Below, in pieces: positions 47,196 through 56,961 of a DNA stretch of 64,000 nucleotides. Origin of the DNA: Solen grandis (Eukaryota > Mollusca > Bivalvia > Adapedonta > Solenidae); contig CM037787.1 of assembly GCA_021229015.1 (NCBI GenBank), forward strand, positions 41,100,629-41,164,628. Reading direction: 5' to 3'. The translations under genes were made by a program, and so were the position numbers. Numbering within the stretch: the first letter of the stretch is position 1; every line of letters begins with the position of its first letter. Below the pieces are notes generated by a model. The model was not told the origin of the DNA, did no database searches, and saw only the letters and a list, made by a program, of their open reading frames with translations.

Positions 47196-47318
47196 ACAGT
47201 ATCGTAGGTGGAGGAAGACTTCACGTGCATGAAGACAACAGGTACCACCGACCTACCGCAAACAAAATTTCTCAAGGCTTTCTCACATGAAAACTTGGAG
47301 TGACTCGGAATGTCAGCG
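47196..47318 (-). repeat. SINE family 1, partial (minus strand)
   Basis: On the minus strand CACATGAAAACTT is the complement of a TTTTCATGTGAGAAAGCC segment, followed by TTGCGGTAGGTCGGTGGTAC and GTCTTCCTCCACCTACGA. This is the middle of SINE 1 without head or tail. Confidence 0.7.
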
Positions 47319-48179
47319 GCTGTAACAACTTGTTTATTATAAAGTTACATGTGTTAAATATGCTTCCTAACCATTTATCATTGAATTATCTACTGACAAA
47401 AAATATATACATGTATTGATTTTTTTTTCAACAGATAATTGTTGATATTTTATTGTTTGTTTTATCTCAGTTTCCAAGGTACTACTTTTTTGCCTTTTTT
47501 AAATAAAGAGAGAGAGAGATAGAGAGAGAAAAGAAGAAAAAACTCCATTTTTAAACATATTCAATCTTTTACAGAATATTCTTTAATATGTATATATTTC
47601 ATTTTTCTTGTAGATCTATATATTCAACAATGGTTGCTCAATCAAAACAAGAAAAAAAGTGCATAGGTCACTAAGTTCATTAAAGATGTACTGTGTTGTT
47701 GCTGAAAGCAATGTTTGAAATGTGTTATACATGTGCAATTCATTTCCAGTTAACAAACTATTTGAAAAAGAAATGTGATGAGTACAAACAGACACCCTTT
47801 ACTGGCGAAACAACCCTTTAATCGTAGTAATGCTGATATTTTGACATCTTACTTCGAAAAAAAAAAAAAAAAAAAAAAAAAGAGTATCCGAAATATACCC
47901 TTGGCATGTCCAAAACATTGCGATGGCAGATTGTTGCACAAACTCCACACAGTGATCTCCCTTGCATGCAAGCAAGTCACAAATGTCACGTTATGATGGT
48001 AAACTAACAAAATGGCGTCTCCGTCTGCTGTCACAACAGCAACACTATTTTTTAAAATGTTTTATTTTTTACCACGAGGCGATATTTGATATTTATTAAA
48101 GAAAACACACGTAGGGAAATGACACTCGGAGTTAAATATTAAAAAAAATAGATTAGCTAAATTTTGTTAATTTTTACTT
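47319..48179. other. intergenic with simple repeats
   Basis: A GA-rich microsatellite at about 47508-47535 and a 25-base A run at 47857-47881, whose frames read as poly-Lys or poly-Phe and are artefacts. No gene is seen. Confidence 0.55.
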
Positions 48180-48245
48180 GTGGTGGCAGTGGTTATGTAC
48201 AACTGTAAGGGAAGGTAACTACTGCGGCTGAGTTTGATTGTTGCA
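48180..48245 (-). mobile_element. MITE family M1, terminal fragment
   Basis: GTGGTGGCAGTGGTTATGTA, CAACTGTAAGGGAAGGTAAC and TACTGCGGCTGAGTTTGA match the right end of the copy at 43573-43880. The rest of the element is absent. Confidence 0.7.
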
Positions 48246-48347
48246 TAGTACGCCTTAAAATGGTGTAGTTAACTCCGCGTACGTCCCGCAACGCTTCAAC
48301 ACTAATCATCGGACACTCAAGGCCTTCTTCCGTTACTCTTCATATAT

Positions 48348-48595
48348 GGGGCCGCCGTGGCCGAGCGGTTATAGTCGTGGACTACAAATCTCTCAGCCTC
48401 TCACTGCTGTGGGTTCGAATCCCGGTAGGGACTTCGGATTTTTCATGTGAGGAAACCTTCCAGCTGGCTTGCAGTAGGTCCCGGGTGCCTCTGTGTACTC
48501 GGGGTCTTCCTCCACCTGTAATTATCTGGACGTCGCTATATGATTGAAATACTATCGCAGCGACGGTAAACCCCAATACAACAACAACAACAACA
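48348..48595 (+). mobile_element. intact SINE family 1 with 13-bp target duplication
   Basis: A tRNA-derived head of Ser/Leu type carries the A-box TGGCCGAGCGGT (48358-48369) and a perfect B-box GGTTCGAATCC (48412-48422). The body is shared with four other fragments in the window (TTCATGTGAGGAAACC, TCTTCCTCCACCTGTAATT, GACGTCGCTATATGA, CGACGGTAAACCCC), and the tail is (CAA)n. ACTCTTCATATAT occurs exactly on both sides (48335-48347 and 48596-48608), which defines the insertion borders and shows LINE-type retroposition. It is the youngest-looking mobile element here. The 3' half presumably derives from, or is recognised by, a partner LINE. Confidence 0.92.
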
Positions 48596-48739
48596 ACTCT
48601 TCATATATCACAATTATAGTGAAACGGAATATAGGCAGTCGTGGGTATCCGACGATTGTTTTTACCTTAGGAACATGATTTGCAATCGTAGATGTAATTC
48701 TTAAATTCTGGAAACACAGACTTATTTCACAAGTTGTAC

Positions 48740-48744
<5 letters not shown>

Positions 48745-48776
<32 letters not shown>
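48745..48776. repeat. (GA)n microsatellite
   Basis: About sixteen uninterrupted GA units. Confidence 0.95.
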
Positions 48777-48778
<2 letters not shown>

Positions 48779-49289
48779 CGCGTCCATGTTAACACACAAT
48801 TATAACTAGATCTACATGTCACAAATGCATATTTTTATTTGTCTCAATCTCGGAAAATCAACTGACATCAAATAAAAACATACATGTTATAAGTAAAATG
48901 GTGCTTCATAATTTGCACTCAATACATTAGCTCTTTACCCCATACAGACTTGTTTTGGCGAATTGGCAAACAGAGCAGACCAAGATCAGATAACTTTTAC
49001 CACACTCGGTCTAATTAATATAGAAATGTCTTTTTAAATATTTCTTCTTTAAGGTTTCAAAAAATGAACATATAAGCATAAAATGAAATTCATCCTCTAC
49101 ATCGTTCTTATTACATAAAGTACTTTTTTTTTTATCAAAATTCAATTTCTTCCATATTCAATGTTTAAAATTCGATGACATTAAATTAAGCAATTATATT
49201 TCTTGATTAAATATAGTTTATTTTTTAAAATTCTATTTTTTTCCAAACACATATAATTATAAAAACCTTTTTTAAAAAGGAAATACATT

Positions 49290-50085
49290 AATGTTAACTA
49301 ATTCCGGGAACAACCATACGTCATTAAAGCTCGCATCTTGTAACATATCCCTAACTTGTGAATACCAGTTAATACAGTCGCTGTCACTTTCAGCATCATT
49401 TCTCATGTTAAAACAGTGTATTATATAAGATACAATCATTTTCTTTTACAGAATGTATTTTCAAATTATTTTTTTTTATCTATTGTAGCATATCTTGTTA
49501 TATATAAAGGATACCGCCCTGATTCGCCATAAATTGCAAGATTGTTTGTATTTAATTTAACACCCAGTAACCTTTTAGAAATTTCCTATGTACCCTTTCT
49601 ATATTTTCTGTTTTTGAGAAGTCACAAGTCTCCCATGCATAATGTTATATTGGTGAAACAAATATGTCAGATATTTGAAGCATATATTTAGCAGGTATTT
49701 CTTTAACTTAAATAAGTTCCCCATGGCCCTAACACCTTTGTCCGCTAACGTTTGTATTGCATTCTTAAATTATCCCCCGCTTGAAAACAACAATCCTAAG
49801 TAGTTAAATGAAGATACTTTTTCTAGTATTTGATCGTCATATTTAAAAAATCCTTTTCATCCCTGTTATATCCTCCTTTTTATACACAACTACTTTTGCT
49901 TTTTCCACGTTAACCTTAAGTTTCCATTTTTTTTTTTTCGCAGTAAACTTGAAGATTTGATAAAGATTTTTGTAGTCCTTGTGGCGTATCTAAAAATATC
50001 ACTGCATCATCTGCAAACAGTAATAAATAGATAGATATTTGATCAAGTGTTATTCTAAACACCTCACGTGCTGTGACATCATAAC
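49290..50085 (-). pseudogene. non-LTR retrotransposon (LINE) reverse transcriptase fragment
   Basis: On the minus strand the reverse transcriptase catalytic box LLLFADDAVIFLDTPQGLQ is encoded around 50006-50017 (FADD), preceded by VFRITLDQISIY. After a frameshift at a 12-A run comes WKLKVNVEKAKVVVYKK, the usual region following the active site in jockey/CR1/Rex-like LINEs, then a SSFNYLGLLF segment. The far C-terminal part CINWYSQVRDMLQ and FNDVWLFPE is at about 49290-49383. Several stops and frameshifts show decay. The 5' part (endonuclease and most of the fingers) is missing, as in ordinary 5'-truncated copies. Clade assignment is uncertain. Confidence 0.85.
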
Positions 50086-50114
50086 AATCAGGGAATCACA
50101 AAACAAACTAAAAG

Positions 50115-50136
50115 ACAACAACAACAACAACAACAG
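50115..50136. repeat. (CAA)n microsatellite
   Basis: Seven CAA units, possibly the tail of a lost SINE copy. Confidence 0.9.
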
Positions 50137-50742
50137 CATAATCATTGCACAACTAGCCCTATAACAGACCGTTCACGCTCAGGTTCTAGAGTTTTTCCTA
50201 TCTTGTTCAATGTTCGGGTAGAGACATGATTTATTTCATCTTCAACAAAAAACAATGTGCTAAACGTCAGTAATACATAAATTTGACAATTTACACGGTA
50301 TTCTAGATACATACAGGTATCAGAATACATACAAACTATTTATGGATATTATAATAATCGGTTAAATCTATACTGTTAATCGCAAATATTGTTTTTGACT
50401 TCCCAGCTACCCTCTTCACAAGTCTGATATGATTCTATTTTGTATTTCTTTGTTTTTTGACGTTCTTACCTCCAGCTGTTGTTCACTAGACTCTATCAGA
50501 GAATTAAACATTACCATGTAAAACTGTAAAATGACTCCGATAGACATTTTACCTCATATTGGTGCGTTTTGACACATTAACTGACAGAGCTCAAATTCTA
50601 CGCAGTCCGCATGGCATAGAAACATTTGTAGTTTCAAATATTATTAAAACAGCATTAAATGTCATCAAGTGATAAATTCCTTCATGAATATTCCCGATGT
50701 TAAAGGCTAAATGAGATTTAAAATTTGGCTCGTCATCAATCA
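50137..50742. other. 3' flank of the fibrinogen-domain gene
   Basis: Probably contains the 3' UTR of the minus-strand gene to its right. The first AATAAA I find on the minus strand is at 50230-50235, about 510 nt past the stop. No other feature is seen. Confidence 0.4.
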
Positions 50743-51744
50743 TTAAATACATCTTAACATCATCTCAACTTTCTGCAATGAATAGTAAAGTCCCCAGTCG
50801 TAAACCCATGCAATCCCGTCTGCATACGATTCATGCGTGCCATTCAGGTAGAGTCCGTTCAGATTAGCTGTATGACATTCCGCGCCGTACCACCAGCCTC
50901 CATTGTATTGGTCTGCACAATTATTTCCCCATCCATCATTGTCGGCATCTCGTGTAGTGAACTGGCTCCCGTTGTGCCAAGCCATGCTGTCGTTAACATT
51001 GCCATTAAATCCACCTAATTCCAGTCTGTACTTATCATCCGATCCACTCAACTGAAAATGTTTGTAATACGCAAACCCAAACTGTCCATTCGGATGGTTC
51101 ATCTCAGCTTCCAGGGAAATGTTCAGCTCACACCCACCGTTTCTTGTCATCATGTAAATTTTTTCCAACCCCAGCCAAAACTCTCCTGTATGGTCTCCAA
51201 AACCTTCCACATAGTCGTCCCAGGTTCTATAAAAGTCAACACTTCCGTCCATGCGCCTCTGGAAAACCACCCAGCCGTCATTGCAGAACCTGCTGAAGGA
51301 CTGCAGACTCTGTGTGAAGGAAGTGTCATCCGTATCAACATCCACATCCTCATTAAATACCGCGAAGAAGTAGTTGCACGCCTCGGGTGGAGTGAGTGAC
51401 ACTATATTTCTGTCACCGTTTGCATTTTCGACGATTTCGAATTTTCGTTCAGCAATTCCGTAAATGAACGAGCCAAAGGAGTCGTGAGATCGGCCGATAT
51501 CAACGCCCCTGTTACAATAACATGTGTAAGATAGTGTATCGAAATACAAAGACGGGGAATCAAGAAATTGACAGATGTTTGCGCAGTCTAACATCGAACG
51601 TGTATCTTTAATAAATGTTACAATGGTGCTGTTAATTTCCAAAATATTTCTTTCATAATTCCAGTACAGCTGTTTCTCAAGTATTATTGCAGCTTCAAGA
51701 TAGCAGGCAAATAATACTAAGTGAAACAATTTGTAGGTCGCCAT
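50743..51744 (-). CDS. secreted fibrinogen-related (FReD) protein, single exon
   Basis: A 333-residue protein from ATG at 51744 (purine at -3, G at +4) to the stop at 50743-50745. Residues 1-19 (MATYKLFHLVLFACYLEAA) are a signal peptide, so it is exported. Residues about 40-80 have C54, C58, C75 and C77 and may be a small apple/PAN- or WSC-like module. The fibrinogen C-terminal domain runs from C123 to the end: WVVFQRRMDGSVDFYRTW, GEFWLGLEKIYMMT, then RDADNDGWGNNCADQYNGGWWYGAECHT in two parts, carrying the calcium-site Asp266/Asp268 and the C276-C290 disulfide. Length fits a complete domain of about 210 residues. Such proteins (ficolin-like, FREPs) bind sugars or acetyl groups and are diversified in bivalve immunity; the ligand here is unknown. 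An in-frame ATG at 51768 lies near the expected transcription start, so I prefer the downstream one. Confidence 0.92.
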   Translation of the reverse strand: MATYKLFHLVLFACYLEAAIILEKQLYWNYERNILEINSTIVTFIKDTRSMLDCANICQFLDSPSLYFDTLSYTCYCNRGVDIGRSHDSFGSFIYGIAERKFEIVENANGDRNIVSLTPPEACNYFFAVFNEDVDVDTDDTSFTQSLQSFSRFCNDGWVVFQRRMDGSVDFYRTWDDYVEGFGDHTGEFWLGLEKIYMMTRNGGCELNISLEAEMNHPNGQFGFAYYKHFQLSGSDDKYRLELGGFNGNVNDSMAWHNGSQFTTRDADNDGWGNNCADQYNGGWWYGAECHTANLNGLYLNGTHESYADGIAWVYDWGLYYSLQKVEMMLRCI

Positions 51745-51790
51745 ATCTCTCGTGTTTTTTCTCATCAATAAGATAAGGTAGGTTCGAGAA

Positions 51791-51800
51791 CCTTTTTATA
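51791..51800 (-). promoter_or_regulatory. TATA box of the FReD gene
   Basis: TATAAAAAGG on the minus strand, its first T about 56 nt before the chosen ATG. With the usual ~30-nt spacing, transcription would start near 51768 and leave a short leader of about 25 nt. This fits a single-exon gene with no 5' intron. Confidence 0.65.
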
Positions 51801-52479
51801 TGGCCGAGATCCCTATATCAATGGTACGTCGATAGCCTAAAAGGATTTTCATTGATTCGCCTCTTTTTATAGCATACATAGAAAATTTATTTGGACAACT
51901 ATTTCGTTATTGCCATTGAAACACTCAAAGTGCAGTGAAAAATAGACAAAACAAATATATATTCAATAAAAATACATTCCTGCAAATAATGCAAATAAAT
52001 ATATGTATACCACGTAGAAGTTTTGTTTGAAGAATTCGTTGTTATTCGAGTCCTATTGCGATTTGCAATAAACAAATGGACTACGGAACGCCTTTCCTGT
52101 TCGACGGGATATGTCCAATCATAAACATTGTACCGGATGTGACGTCAATGTTGCCGTCTGCTTCATCGCTGGAATACCAGAATGTCGATAACAAATAGTA
52201 CACAGAAACAAGTTTTGTGTTTATTCTTTTTCTTTTTTTTTTCATTTATTTTTTTTGTATGTCATTCAACTACTTGCTCTTTGAAATCGTTGTACTTTGA
52301 TTTCAAAACTGAATAAAAAGTACGTCTTGTATCCAAGTTACGATGGCGCATGAATTCGTAGAAACGGAAATAGAGACAACTTAACGACAATCTGGTTGCA
52401 AGACTTGCTGTTAAAAACCATACAACTTGCTTCATACACGGTAGAAGATAACTTCAGTCTTTACGATTAGTCCTATATA
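51801..52479. other. upstream flank of the FReD gene
   Basis: No gene or repeat identified. T-rich stretches at about 52225-52255. Confidence 0.45.
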
Positions 52480-54332
52480 CAGGGTGTTTCATAATATATG
52501 TTACATTTTCAAAGCAATGTAGTGCAAATACAAAGAATCAAATTGGCTATATCTTGTACCTCATTTAAATTAAAGTAGTTTCTCTCTATTACTTTAGAAG
52601 TTGCCCTAAATATGTAACCAATCAGAAGCTCTGAAAATACAAATTTATCCACGATATCTTTCAATAGTACACCTTTCTATTTGCTATCTTAAATGTACAA
52701 AATATAACGATCTTTCACGTGCGCATGTGCAACAAACACCGCCTTCAGGGCGTTGCGTTTAGATGACGTAAAAACTAACTCGGTTCTGTTCAACTGTTCA
52801 TCTGAACTGCACCCCTCTCTCTCTCTACTTTCAAGTAACTCTCATATTTTCTATCATGCTTTTGCACAAATATGTATCCGTTTTATGTTTCGTTTCTTGC
52901 TCCCATCATAATTTTAACTGTCAGAGGCTGTGAAAGTTACGACATGAATCTCCCCTCCAACGGGATTCGAACCAATAACCTCTGGTTCATTGACCCGGCG
53001 TTTTACCACAGCACGACACTCTTTTATGTTATAAAAAGACAATCATTTAAACTATAGGAAATGACACTAATCGCGTCGTACTATCTACGGTTTGCTAAGT
53101 AACATAAATAAATTTCTCGTTACATTATTTACAGTGAAATATCTTGATCAAATCTACATTAAACATTAATTAAAATTTTCTGCCACCTGTTGATGTCCAA
53201 GCAGTAAATGATAGTCATAGAATTGTGAAACTTACATTAAATATTAGTCCATTATATCGAAAAGGGGAGACGTTTCTAATCTATCGATTAAATTTGAACT
53301 CACAGATGTTGAAGTAACATGAAACCCCCATAATTGTCTGCACAGAATGTAATCGTCCATTTCGATGTCTATCAGCTTATTTTCCCGCCTGCCGCCAAAT
53401 CGAAAAAAAAATTGATTAACAGAGAATAGGGTAATATGAATATTGTGTCCCGGCTTCAGTGCAAAGGATTTAAGTTCAACCGGGAAACTTCGTAGTAGGA
53501 TAGAATATATTAAGACATTTTTCCAGACAATAGAATCCTACGCCCGCTTCGGTTTTCTGTTGTCGTTACGTCAATTATGACGTCATCCAACGTTGGATCA
53601 GTGTTTTTCAAACATGGCGCTGTCGCGTTGTAAGTTGTAAGTAAAAGTTGTATTTTGTAAGAAAATCAGTAATTTTTGAAATAAGAAGTATCACAATATA
53701 TATCTTATTAGAAAGGCGACCAGCAGGAGGCAAGTAGATAAAAAAATAAAGAAGTTTGATACCATTCAACTTGATCAAAGGTGCAATAACCATGGACGTC
53801 CGAGGGCAGCACGTAGTCCAGAAAATGTTGAGGAGGTTAGGCACGCCGCAAAGGTCAGTGAGAAGGATCCTGTCAGATATTACCAATGATTGTAGTGGTG
53901 TTTACAGAACATTGCTTTATGATTTGAATCTCATGCCATATCCTATTCCCGAACTTCAACATTTAAAGGACACCGATTTTGTATCAAGATGGAACAATGC
54001 CGATATTGTGGACAAAATCTGGATTAGTGATGAATTCCACTTCTTTCATCGGACCTTAGCCAATAAGACTTTTATTTTTCTGTTGAGTTTCATCAAAAAT
54101 CAAACTTTTAAAAGTACCATTTTTATTTTCGAGAACACGGGGCCAGACGTAAAAAGATGAATGTTTAAAAGGTGCTGGTCGCCTTTTGTTCTTTCATTTA
54201 ATCTAATATACATTACATATTATTAAACTGCATTCTTTGACCTTTACATGGTAACATTTTTGTTGTGTTATTTTTAGCATCAGTATATCTTAGTAAGGTT
54301 TGAAAGTGTAACATATATTATGAAACATCCTG
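52480..54332 (+). mobile_element. mariner-like element with 34-bp TIRs and TA duplication
   Basis: The left end (52480-52513, starting CAGGGTGTTTCATAATATAT) and the inverted right end (54299-54332) match at 32 of 34 positions. TA flanks both ends (52478-52479 and 54333-54334), the target duplication of Tc1/mariner elements. The 1853-bp body contains a decayed transposase at 53756-54160 and, at about 52945-53015 on the minus strand, a tRNA-like segment with a perfect B-box GGTTCGAATCCC, probably a nested SINE fragment. Nearly matching ends with a broken ORF suggest it was moved by a transposase supplied elsewhere, or died recently. Confidence 0.92.
53756..54160 (+). pseudogene. mariner-like transposase N-terminal remnant
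   Basis: The frame encodes a helix-turn-helix region (QRSVRRILSDITNDCSGVYR, LLYDLNLMPYPI) of the kind annotated as DUF4817 upstream of mariner-type catalytic domains. It then has QHLKDTDFVSRW and KIWISDEFHF, which includes the first catalytic Asp. The expected ...LNGYVNKQNCR-like stretch is only vaguely present after that, and the second Asp and final acidic residue are not found. Frame and upstream residues (RGQHVVQKM) suggest a frameshift near the start. It is not functional. Confidence 0.8.
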
Positions 54333-54599
54333 TACATAGAGGATATTTGATTGTTTTGAGTGAATATGGAATATATCTCACCCGGAAGTGATGAATTATT
54401 CCATATTCACTCAAAAGAAATAAAATTTCTTTTTAATTTATGTTAACTACTGCTACACACTCATATAAATACCCTTTATATGTAAAAAGTAGTCCCGGTA
54501 GATCTTTATTACCCACACTACGAGATATGGATTTTATCTCACTGATAGAACACAGCATTTCATAATTTAGCGTAAAAATACATTATATCATCCCTATAA

Positions 54600-54860
54600 C
54601 CCTCATTTTTCAAGAGATCGACTTGTTTTATAGTATTTCTTTTGTAGAATTCACAGACGTGAAAATTGGGCAATATTAAACTTAAACGGAAAATAGTCGA
54701 CACTTTCGGGAGCCTCATTTCTAAAGCGATCAATTTTGTTTTGCAGTCATTTATACCAAATGATATAAAATTTGACCCATGCTTTTAGAGAGGATGCTAT
54801 TTTAAGATTTTATTGTCGCGACGGTGAGGAATTTTTCAACTAAACAATGACAACAAACTG
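54600..54860 (+). repeat. diverged repeat family D, further copy
   Basis: CATTTTTCAAGAGATCGAC, GCGATCAATTTTGTTTTGC, CATTTATACCAAATGATA and TTTTAGAGAGGATGCTATTT follow the order of the units at 4915-5560, but with much divergence. Confidence 0.5.
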
Positions 54861-56828
54861 CTGGTTCAATCGTTATTTTGAAACTGGTCCACGGTTTAAA
54901 TCTTAGTTGTCCCGTCTCTAGTGTAAACAATAGCTTTGTTAAAGCAGTTACGATACATGACCATGGTAAACATGGCGCCTGCACTCTATAATGACTTTTG
55001 ATTTTGAATAAGACAGGATGGCAACATGGGTATTTTTGCATTGTCCCTGGAGGTAACGTCTTTAAGAAATCGTTGTGAATAAAGTGCAATTCGCTTCCCG
55101 GCTGCAACGCCCCAGATTCATAAACAAAATGGTTGATATATATATGTTTTCATAATATATCCGTTTTACTCAGCATTGGTACGTTATTAAGATACTATGA
55201 CCATGTGACTGGTCGTGTTTCACACCACAGATTGTGAAGGACGTGATATTGTATCGATCAAATACTACCGGTATTTACATCCCGTGTATACAAAGTCCTC
55301 AACTGATTGAAAACATTGTGTGTTCGTTGTTAAAAACAAGCAGAAAAATTAAGCAGTCAACCTGTCTATGAAGACAGTTGTAGCTGGACCTATATTAGAT
55401 GTTCGATGTATTGCTTGCATTACTGATCATCAATCAAGTTTAAACCCCATTTCGTACAATAATACTCGCTGTACAGAACATATTAATTTGTTCAAACGTA
55501 CGACCGTCGCTTTTTTAGACATTCGGTAGGTTAGGATAAATATTTCAAATTTATGCCATTTGATATTGACAACAAACAGGTGGCTTTGTTGAAAATTGAC
55601 TTAAGTTTGATAAACATGTATCCATTTCTGTTTATTAGGGTTTAAGTGCATGTTATTTTCTATAATTTTTTTGTGCGGAAAAGATATTAGACAGGCCAAT
55701 TTAGAGTTTGCATTTAATCATATACAAGGTATGTATGTAGGAATGTAGTATTCCAGTATTTACTTGTTGCCTCCCTTTGTTTTGTTTTATTTGTTTTGTT
55801 TTTTTAAATCGAAAATATTCGCTTATTAACATGATTGAATACACAATACAGTTTCATTATTTTTTCTTCAGCAGTTAGAATAAAATAAAAATAAAAATTG
55901 TTTGTTTGATTTTAATGGATTTGGCATATATCTCTATACGCACTCTTGAAAAATAACAAAATTGTATCACCTCTCGATGAGATAAATACACGTCCACTCA
56001 AAAAAAAAAAGTGGTGTTTAGTTTAGCAGTAAGCTGTGCCTGTCAAAAACGCATTTTCCTGAGTTCAAGATTCTTTTTATCTTTAAACCGTACTGTTCAT
56101 TTACCTGTAATCTATAATCACGAAAAACATAAAGCTGACTTTCGAATCAATATTTCTTTTAAAATCATCGTTGTTGCACATGTAATATTCCATGTTATAT
56201 TTCATGGTACAATCCAAAAGAATACTAGATTGGTGCGCATGCTCTGTGTATGCGGTTTAGCAAGTTAGTTAGTTGACCTACGCTTCTCTTGCTTCTTGTA
56301 AACAGATGGTATAGTATCACATGTGTGTTGTTGTCTCGTGTGATTGTCAGTTATAGCTGAACATGTCTACACCAACCACAAACAAACGGCAGTAGGAACC
56401 TTCAACTGTCATCCACAATGACGTCACACCAACCAGACAGTTCAGTGCGTGCAAACGTTCCGTCTGCCTTTCAAAAATATTTCAATTTGAGGTTTTCCTA
56501 CATTGAAGAATCTCAAATTTGATTATGCATAATTCATATAATTTTCTAGGGCAGTACATACGCATGTTTATTTCTTCAAAATTTTAAGTGAGAAAATGTC
56601 AAGTTGAGAGGAAAGCGAAAACCAAAAATACGCCAGTTTGTTCGTACTGCTTACGTGTTAATCTACAATAAACAAGTCTCTGTGTATAAATTGTATATGA
56701 ATCCGGTAATAATGTTAGTTGTACAGCTGGCTGATTTGTAGATGCTGATCAATATCGTACTATTTGTGAGGTGATATGGCCATTAAGATGTGTGAAAATA
56801 AATACAGTCTATTTCTTTTAAACATATC
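54861..56828. other. intergenic, no gene seen
   Basis: No supported gene between the mariner-like element and the decarboxylase 3' end. Short frames here have no domain character. Confidence 0.5.
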
Positions 56829-56834
56829 TTTATT
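56829..56834 (-). terminator. poly(A) signal AATAAA of the decarboxylase gene
   Basis: A canonical AATAAA on the minus strand 128 nt past the stop, giving a compact 3' UTR. Cleavage is expected near 56805-56820. Confidence 0.8.
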
Positions 56835-56961
56835 CACAAAACATGTTTAATATGTACAAAGGAATCATGAATCCACAAGTTACGTTTGATATCATTTAAC
56901 GGTGAACAGAAATATTTACCAGTAATTTGTTTAGATATAAGGTATTCACAATATGTCACAT

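Noticed and set aside
47775..48034. Frames with poly-Lys or poly-Phe
   Set aside because: Produced by the 25-base A run.
51058..51399. 113-aa plus-strand frame in the FReD gene
   Set aside because: Antisense shadow of the fibrinogen-domain coding exon.
52940..53020. Functional tRNA gene on the minus strand
   Set aside because: Perfect B-box but no good acceptor stem or A-box by eye, and it lies inside a transposon; better read as a SINE-derived fragment.
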